Source: Chryseotalea sp. WA131a
GTDB lineage: Bacteria; Bacteroidota; Bacteroidia; Cytophagales; Cyclobacteriaceae
Assembly (NCBI GenBank): GCA_025370075.1
Contig: CP073016.1
Span: 1,736,001-1,800,000, forward strand
DNA length: 64,000 nt
Direction: 5' to 3'
The position numbers and the translations under genes were made by a program. Position 1 is the stretch's first letter. Each line of letters opens with the position of its first letter. Under the pieces are notes generated by a model. The model had not been told where the DNA came from. It saw nothing but the letters and a program-made list of their open reading frames with translations, and made no database searches. Of this stretch, positions 35,517-43,917 are shown piece after piece.

Positions 35517-35716
35517 AAGAAACGCTTTGCGATGAGGAAAATTACACCGGCCAAGAAAATGAGGATTGAAATTTTGTTTACCCCGTGCATCATTTTAAGG
35601 TTGATGTTGGTTGGGCGGTTGGGGTCTTTGCTTCGGAAAAAATACCCTCCTACTTCGCCCAGCGAAAAGAAGTCTTTGAAAGAAAGTTTTTTGGGTTTGT
35701 TATCGGTTGATTCCAT
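35513..35716 (-). CDS. Small single-membrane-segment protein (DUF6728-like)
   Basis: A 67-residue protein starting MESTDNKPKK, with a soluble basic head (SFKDFFSLGEVGGYFFR) and one membrane segment near the C-terminus (ISILIFLAGVIFLIAKRFF). The FFSLGEVGGYFFR pattern is typical of short Bacteroidota proteins of unknown role. ATG at 35716 is preferred; an upstream start at 35746 would add a poor extension. The gene is followed by mmcQ with a four-base overlap. Confidence 0.7.
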   Translation of the reverse strand: MESTDNKPKKLSFKDFFSLGEVGGYFFRSKDPNRPTNINLKMMHGVNKISILIFLAGVIFLIAKRFF

Positions 35717-35964
35717 AGGGCTTGCTATTGAGTAAATATACGGCAATAACAGGTGAAGGGCAAGAGTTGTTCGTTTTGGTGTCAGTTAAAGATGAGGCGG
35801 CTCCCAAGCTCTCCGCGCAAAGCCAACACTGGCTTGGTCTCGCTATTCGCTGCAAGCTTGCCTGACTCAGGGAGGTCCCAGCCACGCACCTTTCCGCTTC
35901 TATCATTGGCAGGAGGCAGAGTGTTGGTGTTCCATTAAACAATTTATTGATTTTATGAAAAAAG
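35717..35964. other. Structured GC-rich intergenic block upstream of the IS element
   Basis: About 250 bp without a supportable gene. A run of abutting perfect palindromes lies at 35820-35879: AAGCCA-ACAC-TGGCTT, GCAAGCTTGC, CCTGACTCAGG and GGGAGGTCCC. The block has a higher GC content by eye than its flanks and could be a dispersed element or an RNA. Confidence 0.5.
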
Positions 35965-37109
35965 ATTACTGTCATCCGACCAATTTTCAGTAAGTGTTAT
36001 AAAGGGTCAATAGGTTAAAATTAAGGGGATTTTTCTATGCTTTGAAAAACACCCCCTTTAATGGCCACAAACATATCAAGCTGGATTTTATTAACCTCAC
36101 GCTGGGGGGCCGATAATTTATTTCGCATGGATAACATGGATACAAAACAGATGTAGGAACCTAAATTGTTTGAAGCCATGCTGACCATGGTCATAAACTG
36201 TTCACATTCTTTCACTTGCTTATGGATAACAGTAAAAAGCAGGTGCGCTATCAGGGCAATCCACAATTGAGTTTTGATTCCTTCTGAGCTGTCCGAGTAA
36301 AAATAACTGAGCTCAAAATTTTGCTTGAGGCGTTTGAACAATACCTCCATGCCCCAACGGTTTTTGTAAAGTAAGGTGATGGTGATGGCTTGATAGAGGA
36401 ACATATTGGATAAAAACTTCAGCACATGACCTGTCAGTGGGTCTTTGTAGGTGATCAGCCGCGCTTTAAAGCATTGGTTACGATCTGGGAGTTTGAGATG
36501 GATAATTTCATCCCTGATCACACCACCCCCTGCAAATTCTTCTATATCATAAACCTTGGGCTCTACCACATCATACACCGCGTTATCGTTGAGGCGTGTA
36601 ACAAAATAGATCCCCTGTTGTGTCCATTGATCAAAAACCGAAAAGTTGACATAGCCTTTGTCAAAGACGTAAATCGTGCCCGGCGGGGGCGAGCTGTCCG
36701 AGGAAATTCTTATCGTTGCGACCCCCTTCCGTTATGGTGATTAAATCCGGCACAAAACCCGACAGGGGCATTTGCGCCTGCACTTTGAGGCCGCCTTTAC
36801 GCTTGCCATTTAATGGGTTGCGTCCCACCCCTTTGAACACATCCACGAATAGCGTGATAGTGGTGGCATCAAAAAGTTTTACCTGGGCAGCGTCCACCTC
36901 TCCATTAATGGGCAGTGAAAAACAGCTGTCCCGCAAATGACTGTTCGATCAAATGGTCAGGGATGAAAGAAAACAGTTGACACAGAATGGGCTGACCTGA
37001 TAATTTGATATTTTTGTCCATGATGTTTTGGCTTGGTAACTTAAGCATCATAAAAAAGGCGGTCAGTAGAAATACCTCCGCCTTTTCATTTTACCCGGAT
37101 GACAGTAAT
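35965..37109. mobile_element. Decayed IS4-family insertion sequence
   Basis: The element is bounded by 14-bp perfect terminal inverted repeats: ATTACTGTCATCCG at 35965-35978 and its complement at 37096-37109. It contains one minus-strand transposase gene in three broken parts, given separately. No target-site duplication is clear on the flanks. It measures 1145 bp, which is about 250-300 bp shorter than expected for an intact copy, because the 5' region of the transposase is deleted. Confidence 0.85.
36021..37021 (-). pseudogene. IS4-family transposase pseudogene
   Basis: The start (ATG at 37021) gives MDKNIKLSGQPILCQLFSF, a DUF4372-type N-terminus, but it stops after 38 codons. About 90 residues are then missing near 36935-36945. 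The frame resumes with SLPINGEVDAAQVKLFD, GRNPLNGKRKGGLK and a DDE-type NDKNFLG segment, then shifts by one base in a C-rich run near 36680. The last part (36021-36578 and upstream to that run) carries YVFDKGYVNF, then the YKNRWGMEVLFKRLKQNFEL motif with the catalytic Glu region. All three pieces are needed for activity, so the gene is inactive. Confidence 0.9.
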
Positions 37110-37365
37110 TAGAAAGTAAAGGTTATTGGGTTATTGATCGGTTCGAGTTCATCAGTAGTACTGTAAACCATTCCCTTCGTTTCATTGCCAACGATGGTTT
37201 AAGGATTCTTGATTTCCCTATTTGACGATGTATCCGAATTCAGCATTCAATACAAAGAAATTCTCTTAAATGTAAAATTGATTTGATTTATAACTTTGGA
37301 GAGCCATCTTTAGTAATTAAAAGAGTAATTCTGCATTTATCACAAATATTCTTATCTAACCTACT
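37110..37365. other. Gap between the IS element and the Gfo/Idh/MocA gene
   Basis: 256 bp of AT-rich sequence with no gene. It contains a TAACTTTG promoter word at 37291-37298 for the downstream oxidoreductase gene. Otherwise nothing is recognised. Confidence 0.5.
37291..37298 (+). promoter_or_regulatory. Candidate -7 promoter element for the Gfo/Idh/MocA gene
   Basis: TAACTTTG is an exact TAnnTTTG match, 68 bp before the start codon at 37366. The -33 element is not clear. Confidence 0.5.
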
Positions 37366-38712
37366 ATGAAAACAGATTCTACCCAAACACGTAGAGAATT
37401 TGTAAAGAAGGCTTCCTTGATTGGAACATCCTTGCTTGCAGTTCCATTGGTATCAAACGCTAATTTTAATTCTTCGGTTGACGATGCAATCAAAGTGGCC
37501 TTGGTTGGCTGTGGCGGAAGAGGCACTGGCGCTGCTATGCAAGCATTGCTGACCAAACAAAATGTAAAATTGGTTGCCATGGCCGATGCCTTTCGCGATC
37601 GATTGGATGATTGCTACAAAAATTTAATGGCTGATGACCTAAGTGATTGGTCGGGTGTGGTGGGCAACATTAAGGACCGGGTAGTGGTGCCCGAAGCCAA
37701 CAAGTTTGTGGGATTTGACGGGTATAAAAAAGCAATTGCTTTGGCAGATGTGGTGATATTGACTACGCCTCCTGGTTTTCGCCCGATTCATTTTGAAGAA
37801 GCCATCAACAAAGGCAAGCATGTGTTTATGGAAAAACCGGTGGCCACCGACCCTGCAGGAATAAAAAAAGTATTAGATGCTGCCGTGATTGCCAAACAAA
37901 AGAAATTGAATGTGGTGGTGGGCTTGCAACGCCACTATCAAAACTCCTATCGCGAGTTGTATAAAAAACTAAAAGAGGGCATGGTGGGTGATATCGTTTC
38001 CGCACAAGCGTGGTGGAACAATGAAGGTGTTTGGGTAAACATGCGCAAATACAACCAAACCGAAATGGAATACCAAATGCGCAACTGGTATTATTTCAAT
38101 TGGCTCTGTGGCGACCACATTACCGAACAACACATTCACAATATTGATGTAGTGAATTGGTTCAAAGGGTCATATCCCGTAAAGGCACAAGGAATGGGTG
38201 GCCGGGAGGTGCGCAAGGGAAAAGAGTTTGGCGAAATCTTCGACCATCATTACGTAGAATTTCAATATACGGATGGAAGTATCTTGAACAGTCAGTGCCG
38301 GCACATCAAAGGCACGTATAGTAAAGTAGACGAGCAATTGGTTAGCACGAAGGGAACTATTTTTTGTGGTGATGCCAACATCCGCGACCGCAAGGGGAAT
38401 GTGTTGTATCAATTCGACAAAACAAAAGAGAACAATCCGTACCAAACAGAGCACGATGAGTTGTTTGCAGCCATTGCCAAGGGCGAATACAAATTTGCCG
38501 ATGCCGAAAACGGAGCGAAGAGTACGATGACATCCATCCTCGGACGAATGGCCACGTATAGTGGTGAAGTAGTGGAAATGGAAAAAGCAATCAACTCAGG
38601 TCTCAACATCATGCCAACAAAATTTGATTTCGATGCGATGCCACCAACATTGCCCGATGCAAATGGTTTCTATCCAATACCTACTCCTGGCGTGACGAAG
38701 TTTTTTGTATAG
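37366..38712 (+). CDS. Tat-exported Gfo/Idh/MocA-family oxidoreductase
   Basis: A 448-residue NAD(P)-dependent oxidoreductase acting on a sugar or cyclitol. It has a twin-arginine signal (TQTRREFVKKASLIGTSLLA), so it is exported already folded with its cofactor. The Rossmann fold opens KVALVGCGGRGTGAAMQ; the catalytic lysine segment HVFMEKPVATDPAG follows at about residue 155. GLQRHYQNSYRE and the later WGDHITEQHIHNIDVVNWF-type region (CGDHITEQHIHN) match the family. The substrate is unknown; relatives in Bacteroidota often sit in glycan-use clusters, but here the neighbours are an IS remnant and amn. Confidence 0.9.
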   Translation: MKTDSTQTRREFVKKASLIGTSLLAVPLVSNANFNSSVDDAIKVALVGCGGRGTGAAMQALLTKQNVKLVAMADAFRDRLDDCYKNLMADDLSDWSGVVGNIKDRVVVPEANKFVGFDGYKKAIALADVVILTTPPGFRPIHFEEAINKGKHVFMEKPVATDPAGIKKVLDAAVIAKQKKLNVVVGLQRHYQNSYRELYKKLKEGMVGDIVSAQAWWNNEGVWVNMRKYNQTEMEYQMRNWYYFNWLCGDHITEQHIHNIDVVNWFKGSYPVKAQGMGGREVRKGKEFGEIFDHHYVEFQYTDGSILNSQCRHIKGTYSKVDEQLVSTKGTIFCGDANIRDRKGNVLYQFDKTKENNPYQTEHDELFAAIAKGEYKFADAENGAKSTMTSILGRMATYSGEVVEMEKAINSGLNIMPTKFDFDAMPPTLPDANGFYPIPTPGVTKFFV

Positions 38713-38717
38713 AGGTT

Positions 38718-38946
38718 TCTGGATACTTGATACTTGACGCTAGTGGCTCCGCGCTAGTATCCAGCATCTAGTATTATGTTAACTGTACTTTGGCGTACGG
38801 GGCTATAAAGTCGGCAGTGGGCAGGATACAGTGTGCATTATAGGACTGGCGGTGACTGCCTACTGGTGACTGCCTACTGCCTACTTTTTAAATGACGTCA
38901 TAATACATTTAACTTATCACTAGTATCTAGCATCTAGTATCCAGTT
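38718..38946. repeat. Cluster of three dispersed hairpin repeats
   Basis: CTGGATACT (38719-38727) pairs with AGTATCCAG (38756-38764). GTCGGCAGTGGGCAG (38810-38824) pairs with CTGCCTACTGCCTAC (38870-38884), with two mismatches. CTAGTATCTAGCATCTAGTATCCAG (38920-38944) is made of tandem near-repeats. Together they fill almost all of the space between the oxidoreductase and amn, ending at the amn stop codon. The first and third share words with the copy upstream of mtaB; the second shares the GGCAGT words found inside asnB. Confidence 0.8.
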
Positions 38947-39715
38947 AATACTTCAAATGCTTCACCGTCATTCCTTTGTTGATGAGTTGCTTCAGCGAGT
39001 CGATGCCGATTTTAATGTGGAGGTCAACGAAGTTTGTGGTCACTACATTATCGCTCTTATCGGTCTTTACGCCATCGGGCGTCATCGGTTGGTCGGATAC
39101 CAGGAGCAATGCACCGGTAGGTATTTCATTGTAGAATGCTGTTGAGAAAACCGTGGCCGTTTCCATATCAATGGCCATGGCACGGATTTTTATCAAATAG
39201 TTTTTGAAATCTTCGTCCCATTCCCAAACCCTGCGGTTAGTGGTGTAAACCGTACCAGTCCAGTAGTCTTGGTTGTAATCGCGGATGGTGGTAGAAATGG
39301 CTTTCTGCAGTGCGAAGGCAGGCAGTGAAGGCACTTCGGGAGGGAAGTAGTCGTTGCTTGTACCTTCACCGCGAATGGCCGCTATCGGTAAAATAAAATC
39401 ACCAATATCATTTTTGGCTTTCAGGCCACCGCACTTGCCCAAAAACACAACAGCCTGCGGCATTATTGCTGTTAAGCAATCCATAATAGTAGCCGCATTG
39501 GGGCTGCCCATCCCAAAGTTGATGATGGTAATGCCTTCGGCTGTGGCCGAGAGCATGGCTTTGTCTTCGCCCATCACAGGCACGTTGTGCCACTCGGCAA
39601 ACTTGCGCACGTAGTTATCAAAGTTGGTAAGCAAAATATAATGACCGAAGTCTTGTAGCTTCATGCCTGTGTAGCGCGGTAACCAATTTTCTACAATGTC
39701 TTTTTTTGTTTTCAT
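38945..39715 (-). CDS. amn: AMP nucleosidase (short Bacteroidota form)
   Basis: A 256-residue phosphorylase-like enzyme that hydrolyses AMP to adenine and ribose 5-phosphate. It resembles the C-terminal catalytic part of the longer E. coli enzyme. Signatures: FGMGSPNAATIMDCL, VFLGKCGGLK, RGEGTSNDYFPPE and AIDMETATVFSTAF (the nucleoside phosphorylase Glu-Met-Glu region). It is cytosolic. The gene is divergent from the HsdR_N-like gene, with a very short intergenic region. Confidence 0.93.
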   Translation of the reverse strand: MKTKKDIVENWLPRYTGMKLQDFGHYILLTNFDNYVRKFAEWHNVPVMGEDKAMLSATAEGITIINFGMGSPNAATIMDCLTAIMPQAVVFLGKCGGLKAKNDIGDFILPIAAIRGEGTSNDYFPPEVPSLPAFALQKAISTTIRDYNQDYWTGTVYTTNRRVWEWDEDFKNYLIKIRAMAIDMETATVFSTAFYNEIPTGALLLVSDQPMTPDGVKTDKSDNVVTTNFVDLHIKIGIDSLKQLINKGMTVKHLKY

Positions 39716-39759
39716 GTTTTTTAGTTTTAAAGTACTCCGGTTTTCAACTACCTTCGTTT

Positions 39760-40206
39760 GTGACCAAACTCAACCTTCCAGAACTCAAACCTACGCTGAA
39801 AAAAGAGCAAGGCAAAATATGGATTTTTGATGGTATTCGGAAAAAATATTTGGTGCTAACGCCCGAGGAATGGGTGAGGCAGCATTTTATGAATTACCTC
39901 ATTGCTGAGCTAAAATACCCGCGCTCTTTGTTTCGGGTAGAAGGTAGCTTGACTTACAACCAACTTCAAAAACGTTCAGATATTTTGGTGTTCAATCGTG
40001 AGGGCAAACCGTGGATGCTGATAGAATGTAAATCGCCTACTATCAAACTCACTCAAAATGCTTTTAACCAAGCGGCTGTTTACAACATGACTGTTCACGC
40101 CAAATATGTGGCCGTAACCAATGGCTTGGTTCACTATTGCTGCGAAGCTGCTAAACTGGGCGAAGAGGCCGTATTTTTAGAATCGTTTCCAGAGTTTGAG
40201 GTGTAA
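39760..40206 (+). CDS. HsdR N-terminal-domain-like (PD-(D/E)xK) protein
   Basis: A 148-residue protein resembling the free-standing N-terminal nuclease domain of type I restriction HsdR subunits. The nuclease core reads QKRSDILVFNREGKPWMLIECKS, with the acidic Asp and the E-x-K pair. No helicase domain, HsdM or HsdS is nearby, so it is not a restriction system by itself. Upstream in-frame codons run into the amn start, and GTG at 39760 (giving MTKLNLPELKP) is the best start. The DNA role is inferred. Confidence 0.8.
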   Translation: MTKLNLPELKPTLKKEQGKIWIFDGIRKKYLVLTPEEWVRQHFMNYLIAELKYPRSLFRVEGSLTYNQLQKRSDILVFNREGKPWMLIECKSPTIKLTQNAFNQAAVYNMTVHAKYVAVTNGLVHYCCEAAKLGEEAVFLESFPEFEV

Positions 40207-40218
40207 GTACCGAGTGAC

Positions 40219-41031
40219 TCACTTTTCTTTCGGAAAAAACCAGTCAGACAATTGGTAGGGGTATTTTTCGTAGTATGCATTATCTTCATTGATGGTGTGC
40301 CCTTCTCTAAAATCAATGCCCGCTTGCTTAAATATTTTCATGGCTTCTTCCTTTTTGTCCAGCCTTGCGAGCGACAATGCTTTGTAATATTCAGCATCTG
40401 CGAAATTTTTATAAATGTTCAATGATTTGTCGAATTGGGTTATGGCTTCTGAATATTTTTTTAGTTCGTAATTCGCAATTCCCAAATAGAATAAATCAAG
40501 ATAATGCACCCAACTTTCGCCACTTTGTTTTTTTGTGTACTCAATACTGTTGGTCAAATGAGTAACTGCTTTTGGGTAATCGTTAAGTTGTAAATAGCTC
40601 AAACCCAAGTGAAAATCATACGAGTGATCCATCACGTAACCATGTTCACCTTTGATTTTTTTGGCCTTGGTAAAATCTTGAATCGCGCCAGAATAATCTT
40701 TTGAAAAAATACACTTCATAAACCCGCGATAATCAATATATCGCACCGAGTCTAGTTCAACGGCTTTGTTCAAGTAAGGGAGGCCAGCTTCATATTTCCG
40801 TTGCTTGTATAAAGGCATTGCCTTTTGCTGGTAGAAATATGCTACGGTTGGGTTCATTAAAATGGCCGAATCTAAATAAAGCTGCCACTCTGGTGCGAAA
40901 TAATGAAAGTGGTGGTTGAGGTATTTTTTTGTGACTTCCTCTTCGGAAGGATACGATTTTTTTTCTGGTTTTTCTTCTTGCTTGATGGAACAGCCGATGA
41001 GAATTAGAAGGGCCAAAAACAAAATTTTCAT
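40219..41031 (-). CDS. TPR-repeat lipoprotein
   Basis: A 270-residue lipoprotein (signal MKILFLALLILIGCS; Cys14). After it come at least four tetratricopeptide-like repeats: PLYKQRKYEAGLPYLNKAVE, DYSGAIQDFTKAKK, then GLSYLQLNDYPKAVTHL, then LGIANYELKKYSEAITQFD, with a last unit AEYYKALSLARLDKKEEAM. Such proteins are scaffolds for complexes on the periplasmic face. The ATG at 41031 opens the signal peptide; an upstream in-frame start at 41109 would precede it by 26 residues of repeat-like sequence. No partner gene is evident. Confidence 0.85.
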   Translation of the reverse strand: MKILFLALLILIGCSIKQEEKPEKKSYPSEEEVTKKYLNHHFHYFAPEWQLYLDSAILMNPTVAYFYQQKAMPLYKQRKYEAGLPYLNKAVELDSVRYIDYRGFMKCIFSKDYSGAIQDFTKAKKIKGEHGYVMDHSYDFHLGLSYLQLNDYPKAVTHLTNSIEYTKKQSGESWVHYLDLFYLGIANYELKKYSEAITQFDKSLNIYKNFADAEYYKALSLARLDKKEEAMKIFKQAGIDFREGHTINEDNAYYEKYPYQLSDWFFPKEK

Positions 41032-41121
41032 ATTTATACAATTCCACGCAAAGACGCCAAGTCTCAAAATACTATCTTGATTTCTATTAACGACTTTGTA
41101 CCTTTGCATGGAATAAAATTG

Positions 41122-42237
41122 CTAACTCAAAAACTCCTTCACGTCCGTGTATGGCAAGTTGAAAGCATCCGATACCGCCTTGTACACAATCTTACCGTTG
41201 ATGACATTCAACCCTTTTTTCAAATCCATGTTTTCAGTGCAAGCCTTCTTCCAACCTTGAGTTGCTAACTTAATTGCATAGGGCAATGTAGCATTGGTCA
41301 ATGCCAATGTAGAAGTATAAGGTACTGCACCCGGCATGTTCGCAACGCAGTAGTGAACTACATCATCAATGATATACGTAGGATCTTCGTGGGTTGTCGG
41401 GCGACACGTTTCAATACAACCACCTTGGTCAACGGCCACATCCACCAGCACCGTTCCAGGGCGCATGGTTTTTAACATATCGCGTGTAATCAGTTTTGGG
41501 GCTTTTGCACCGGGCACCAAAACACCTCCAATAATCAAGTCATGCGTCTTCACCAATTCGCGCAACACATATTCGTTCGATACCATGGTACGCACATTCT
41601 TTGGCATCACATCATCTAAGTAGCGCAAGCGATTGATGTTCACATCAGTGATAATCACGTCAGCGCCCATACCAGCAGCCATCTTCGCAGCATTCGTTCC
41701 CACTACACCGCCACCCAAAATCAATACTTTGGCGGGCATTACTCCAGGCACACCGCCCAACAAAATACCACGCCCTTTCAATGGCTTCTCTAGATATTTA
41801 GCACCCTCTTGAATCGACATCCTTCCCGCCACTTCACTCATTGGCACCAACAACGGCAGGCTGCCATCCACGCGCTCTACTGTTTCATACGCCAAACACA
41901 CAGCCCCTGTTTTTACCATGGCATGGGCCAGTGGCTCGTAGGAGGCAAAGTGAAAATACGTAAACACCAACTGATCTTTTTTGATAAGCGTATATTCTTG
42001 TTCAATCGGCTCCTTCACCTTCATAATCATTTCGGCAATGGCAAACACCTCATTGGCGGTTGGCAATAGCTTCGCACCCGCGCTAGTGTATTCCGCATCG
42101 CTAAAGCCACTGCCTTCGCCTGCTTTGGTTTGCATGTACACGGTATGGCCGCGCTTGGTCAGCTCTTGCGCACCGGCAGGGGTAAGGGCCACGCGATTTT
42201 CGTTGTTCTTGATTTCTTTGGGTACTCCAATAATCAT
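41122..42237 (-). CDS. ald: Alanine dehydrogenase
   Basis: NAD-dependent enzyme interconverting alanine with pyruvate and ammonia. Key residues sit at the family positions: Arg15 (NNENRVAL), Lys75 (MKVKEP) and His96 (FTYFHFA). The Rossmann segment ILGGGVVGTNAAKMAAGMGADV follows near residue 170. The length of 371 is normal. The gene is followed by the TPR gene on the same strand after 90 bp. A short inverted repeat TGTAC-N5-GTACA lies upstream at 42320-42334. Confidence 0.96.
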   Translation of the reverse strand: MIIGVPKEIKNNENRVALTPAGAQELTKRGHTVYMQTKAGEGSGFSDAEYTSAGAKLLPTANEVFAIAEMIMKVKEPIEQEYTLIKKDQLVFTYFHFASYEPLAHAMVKTGAVCLAYETVERVDGSLPLLVPMSEVAGRMSIQEGAKYLEKPLKGRGILLGGVPGVMPAKVLILGGGVVGTNAAKMAAGMGADVIITDVNINRLRYLDDVMPKNVRTMVSNEYVLRELVKTHDLIIGGVLVPGAKAPKLITRDMLKTMRPGTVLVDVAVDQGGCIETCRPTTHEDPTYIIDDVVHYCVANMPGAVPYTSTLALTNATLPYAIKLATQGWKKACTENMDLKKGLNVINGKIVYKAVSDAFNLPYTDVKEFLS

Positions 42238-42319
42238 AAAGCTCTATTTTTAAGTTTTAAAGATTGGTCTAAAAGGAGCTGTAAATATACAACTAGTTTT
42301 CTACACATGATTGAAATGG

Positions 42320-42334
42320 TGTACTGGGTGTACA
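42320..42334. promoter_or_regulatory. Inverted repeat upstream of ald
   Basis: TGTAC (42320-42324), 5-bp spacer, GTACA (42330-42334). It lies 83-97 bp before the ald ATG, a position where an activator might bind. The protein is unknown. Confidence 0.3.
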
Positions 42335-42525
42335 ACAGTTTTGCATTAGTTTAAAGCCAGATTATTCATTAGGAATAAAGAGTATTCCATTTGAATGACA
42401 TTCTCATTGACGTAAGCAAAAAGCTCAATTTCCTCAACGAGGAAAGTAAAAGGACTTGAATCCTGCCTTTAGCTTCCTTTAGCCAAATTATTTTATTTAA
42501 TCCAATAAAATATTTCTCTCAACGT

Positions 42526-42553
42526 GCAACCCCGTTATCCGTATACGCATCTA
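42526..42553 (+). promoter_or_regulatory. Candidate ECF-type promoter of the sigma gene
   Basis: GCAACC (42526-42531), a 16-bp spacer, then CATCTA (42548-42553), about 19 bp before the start codon. The AAC -35 element is characteristic of ECF sigma promoters, so the gene may be autoregulated. Confidence 0.45.
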
Positions 42554-42571
42554 GTTATTGATTTCGATTAA

Positions 42572-43162
42572 ATGGGTCTAAAAGTTTACCGAGCAAGGGA
42601 ACACGAGTTGATTGAAGGTTGCAGGCGGCAAAACCGTCAGGCACAGCAGGCTTTGTACGAGTTGTATTCGGGCAAAATGTATGCGTTGTGCTGCCGGTAT
42701 GTAAAAGACAAAATGGAGTCCGAAGACGTGTTGGTGGTTGCTTTCACAAAAATATTTGAGCGGATCCATCAATATAAGGGCGATGGTAGTTTTGAGGGTT
42801 GGATTAGGCGGGTGATGGTGAATGAATCGCTCGGGTTCTTGCGCAAGAACAAAAACATGTATGTGGAAACGGATATCGAAGCAGCCGAACGCGAACCCAA
42901 CTATGAACAATTGGATTCAGCACTCGAGGCTGAAGACCTGATGAAATTGATTGAAGGGTTGCCCACTGGCTATCGTGTAGTTTTCAATTTGTATGCGATT
43001 GACGGCTACTCGCATCAGGAAATTGGGGAGCAACTGGGCATTAATGAAAACACTTCGAAGTCGCAATTGAGCCGAGCACGTGTGCTGTTGCAAAAGCGAT
43101 TGCTGGAATTGGACATTGACCAAAAAAAAGAAATGATTGACCATGGAAAATCAAGCAGATAA
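42572..43162 (+). CDS. ECF-type RNA polymerase sigma factor
   Basis: A 196-residue extracytoplasmic-function sigma factor with the two core regions. Sigma2 is near residues 25-95 (QALYELYSGKMYALCCRYVKD; then FTKIFERIHQYKGDGSFEGW). Sigma4 is near 128-180 (LPTGYRVVFNLYAIDGYSHQEI, then NENTSKSQLSRARVLLQKRL). The gene overlaps the next gene, encoding an anti-sigma-like membrane protein, by 20 bp. This pairing suggests envelope stress or outer-membrane control, with the third gene (a barrel protein) as a likely target. Confidence 0.92.
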   Translation: MGLKVYRAREHELIEGCRRQNRQAQQALYELYSGKMYALCCRYVKDKMESEDVLVVAFTKIFERIHQYKGDGSFEGWIRRVMVNESLGFLRKNKNMYVETDIEAAEREPNYEQLDSALEAEDLMKLIEGLPTGYRVVFNLYAIDGYSHQEIGEQLGINENTSKSQLSRARVLLQKRLLELDIDQKKEMIDHGKSSR

Positions 43163-43862
43163 GTTGTTTAAAGGTAAACTTGAGAATCATTCATTGCCTC
43201 CCTCGGCAAATACGTGGGAGAAAATTGAAAACAATCTCGAAAAAAAAAGTAAACCAATAATCTGGTGGAGAGCCGCTGCTGCCATTCTATTGATAGGCGC
43301 GCTGTTGGGGCTAAGTTATTGGTGGACGGGGGAAGAATCTGGTACCCCACAGCTAGCGGAACAAAAGAAAGCTGATTCGAAACCTGAAACTAAAACAATA
43401 GAACAGACCCAAACGCCCGAGATCGATGCAACCAAAAAATCAACGGAAATTATCAAAAAACAACTTCAACAATCTATACAAACGCCACTTGCCAAATCAA
43501 CGCCAACCGAAATCACCGACAAAAAAATGGATGTAACACAAGCCATCGAAAATTCAGCTAAAAACATAAACGATGGTGCTTCGGAAATCAACATTGCACC
43601 AATGACTGGCGAGCACCCAATCGAAACTACAACCGCCATCGCCTCAACTCTACCACCTATAAAAGAAAAACCCATCGTACTTGAATTCAAACTTGAACCA
43701 GTTACCACTGAAATGGTGGCTGCTAAACAAGAAAAGAAAGGGATTAAAACAATCCTTACTGATCTTAAAAACGGAGAAACCAACCTCAACTTTCACACCT
43801 TAAAAGAAAACCTACTTGCTTTTAACTCGAAGAAACCCAAGACAACCGAATCGCATCAGTAG
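43143..43862 (+). CDS. Putative anti-sigma factor, single-pass membrane protein
   Basis: A 239-residue protein. The N-terminal 38 residues are a cytosolic segment (DKLFKGKLENHSLPPS), followed by a membrane helix at about residues 44-63 (WRAAAAILLIGALLGLSYWW). The remainder is an acidic, low-complexity periplasmic region rich in Thr, Lys and Glu. Its start codon lies inside the sigma gene (ATG at 43143), and the two are probably translationally coupled. The anti-sigma role is inferred from position and topology; no zinc HxxxCxxC motif is present. Confidence 0.75.
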   Translation: MENQADKLFKGKLENHSLPPSANTWEKIENNLEKKSKPIIWWRAAAAILLIGALLGLSYWWTGEESGTPQLAEQKKADSKPETKTIEQTQTPEIDATKKSTEIIKKQLQQSIQTPLAKSTPTEITDKKMDVTQAIENSAKNINDGASEINIAPMTGEHPIETTTAIASTLPPIKEKPIVLEFKLEPVTTEMVAAKQEKKGIKTILTDLKNGETNLNFHTLKENLLAFNSKKPKTTESHQ

Positions 43863-43868
43863 CTGAAA

Positions 43869-43917
43869 ATTTAAGATTTAAGATTTAAGATTTAAGATTT
43901 AAGATTTAAGATTTAAG
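43869..43917. repeat. Seven tandem copies of ATTTAAG
   Basis: Exactly seven copies of the 7-bp unit ATTTAAG, followed by a partial copy. It lies 20-68 bp upstream of the next gene, where its promoter should be. Tandem units of this kind change number by slippage. Confidence 0.9.

Larger units (their letters stand above)
42238..42571. other. Divergent intergenic region between ald and the ECF sigma gene
   Basis: 334 bp. It carries the inverted repeat TGTAC-N5-GTACA at 42320-42334 for possible ald control. A gene-end-like GC-poor segment in the middle includes a loose hairpin around 42440-42480. An ECF-type promoter lies near the sigma start. Confidence 0.5.

Noticed and set aside
35700..35975. 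A minus-strand open frame of about 90 codons through the palindrome block
   Set aside because: It overlaps the start of the small membrane gene and the IS end; the Cys/Ser-rich translation looks like read-through of structured DNA, not a protein.
37291..38712. IS remnant and Gfo/Idh/MocA gene considered as a cargo transposon
   Set aside because: The terminal repeats of the IS enclose only the transposase; the oxidoreductase gene lies outside them and has its own promoter word.
43869..43917. Heptamer array considered as a CRISPR
   Set aside because: The unit is 7 bp with no spacers, so it is a simple tandem repeat.
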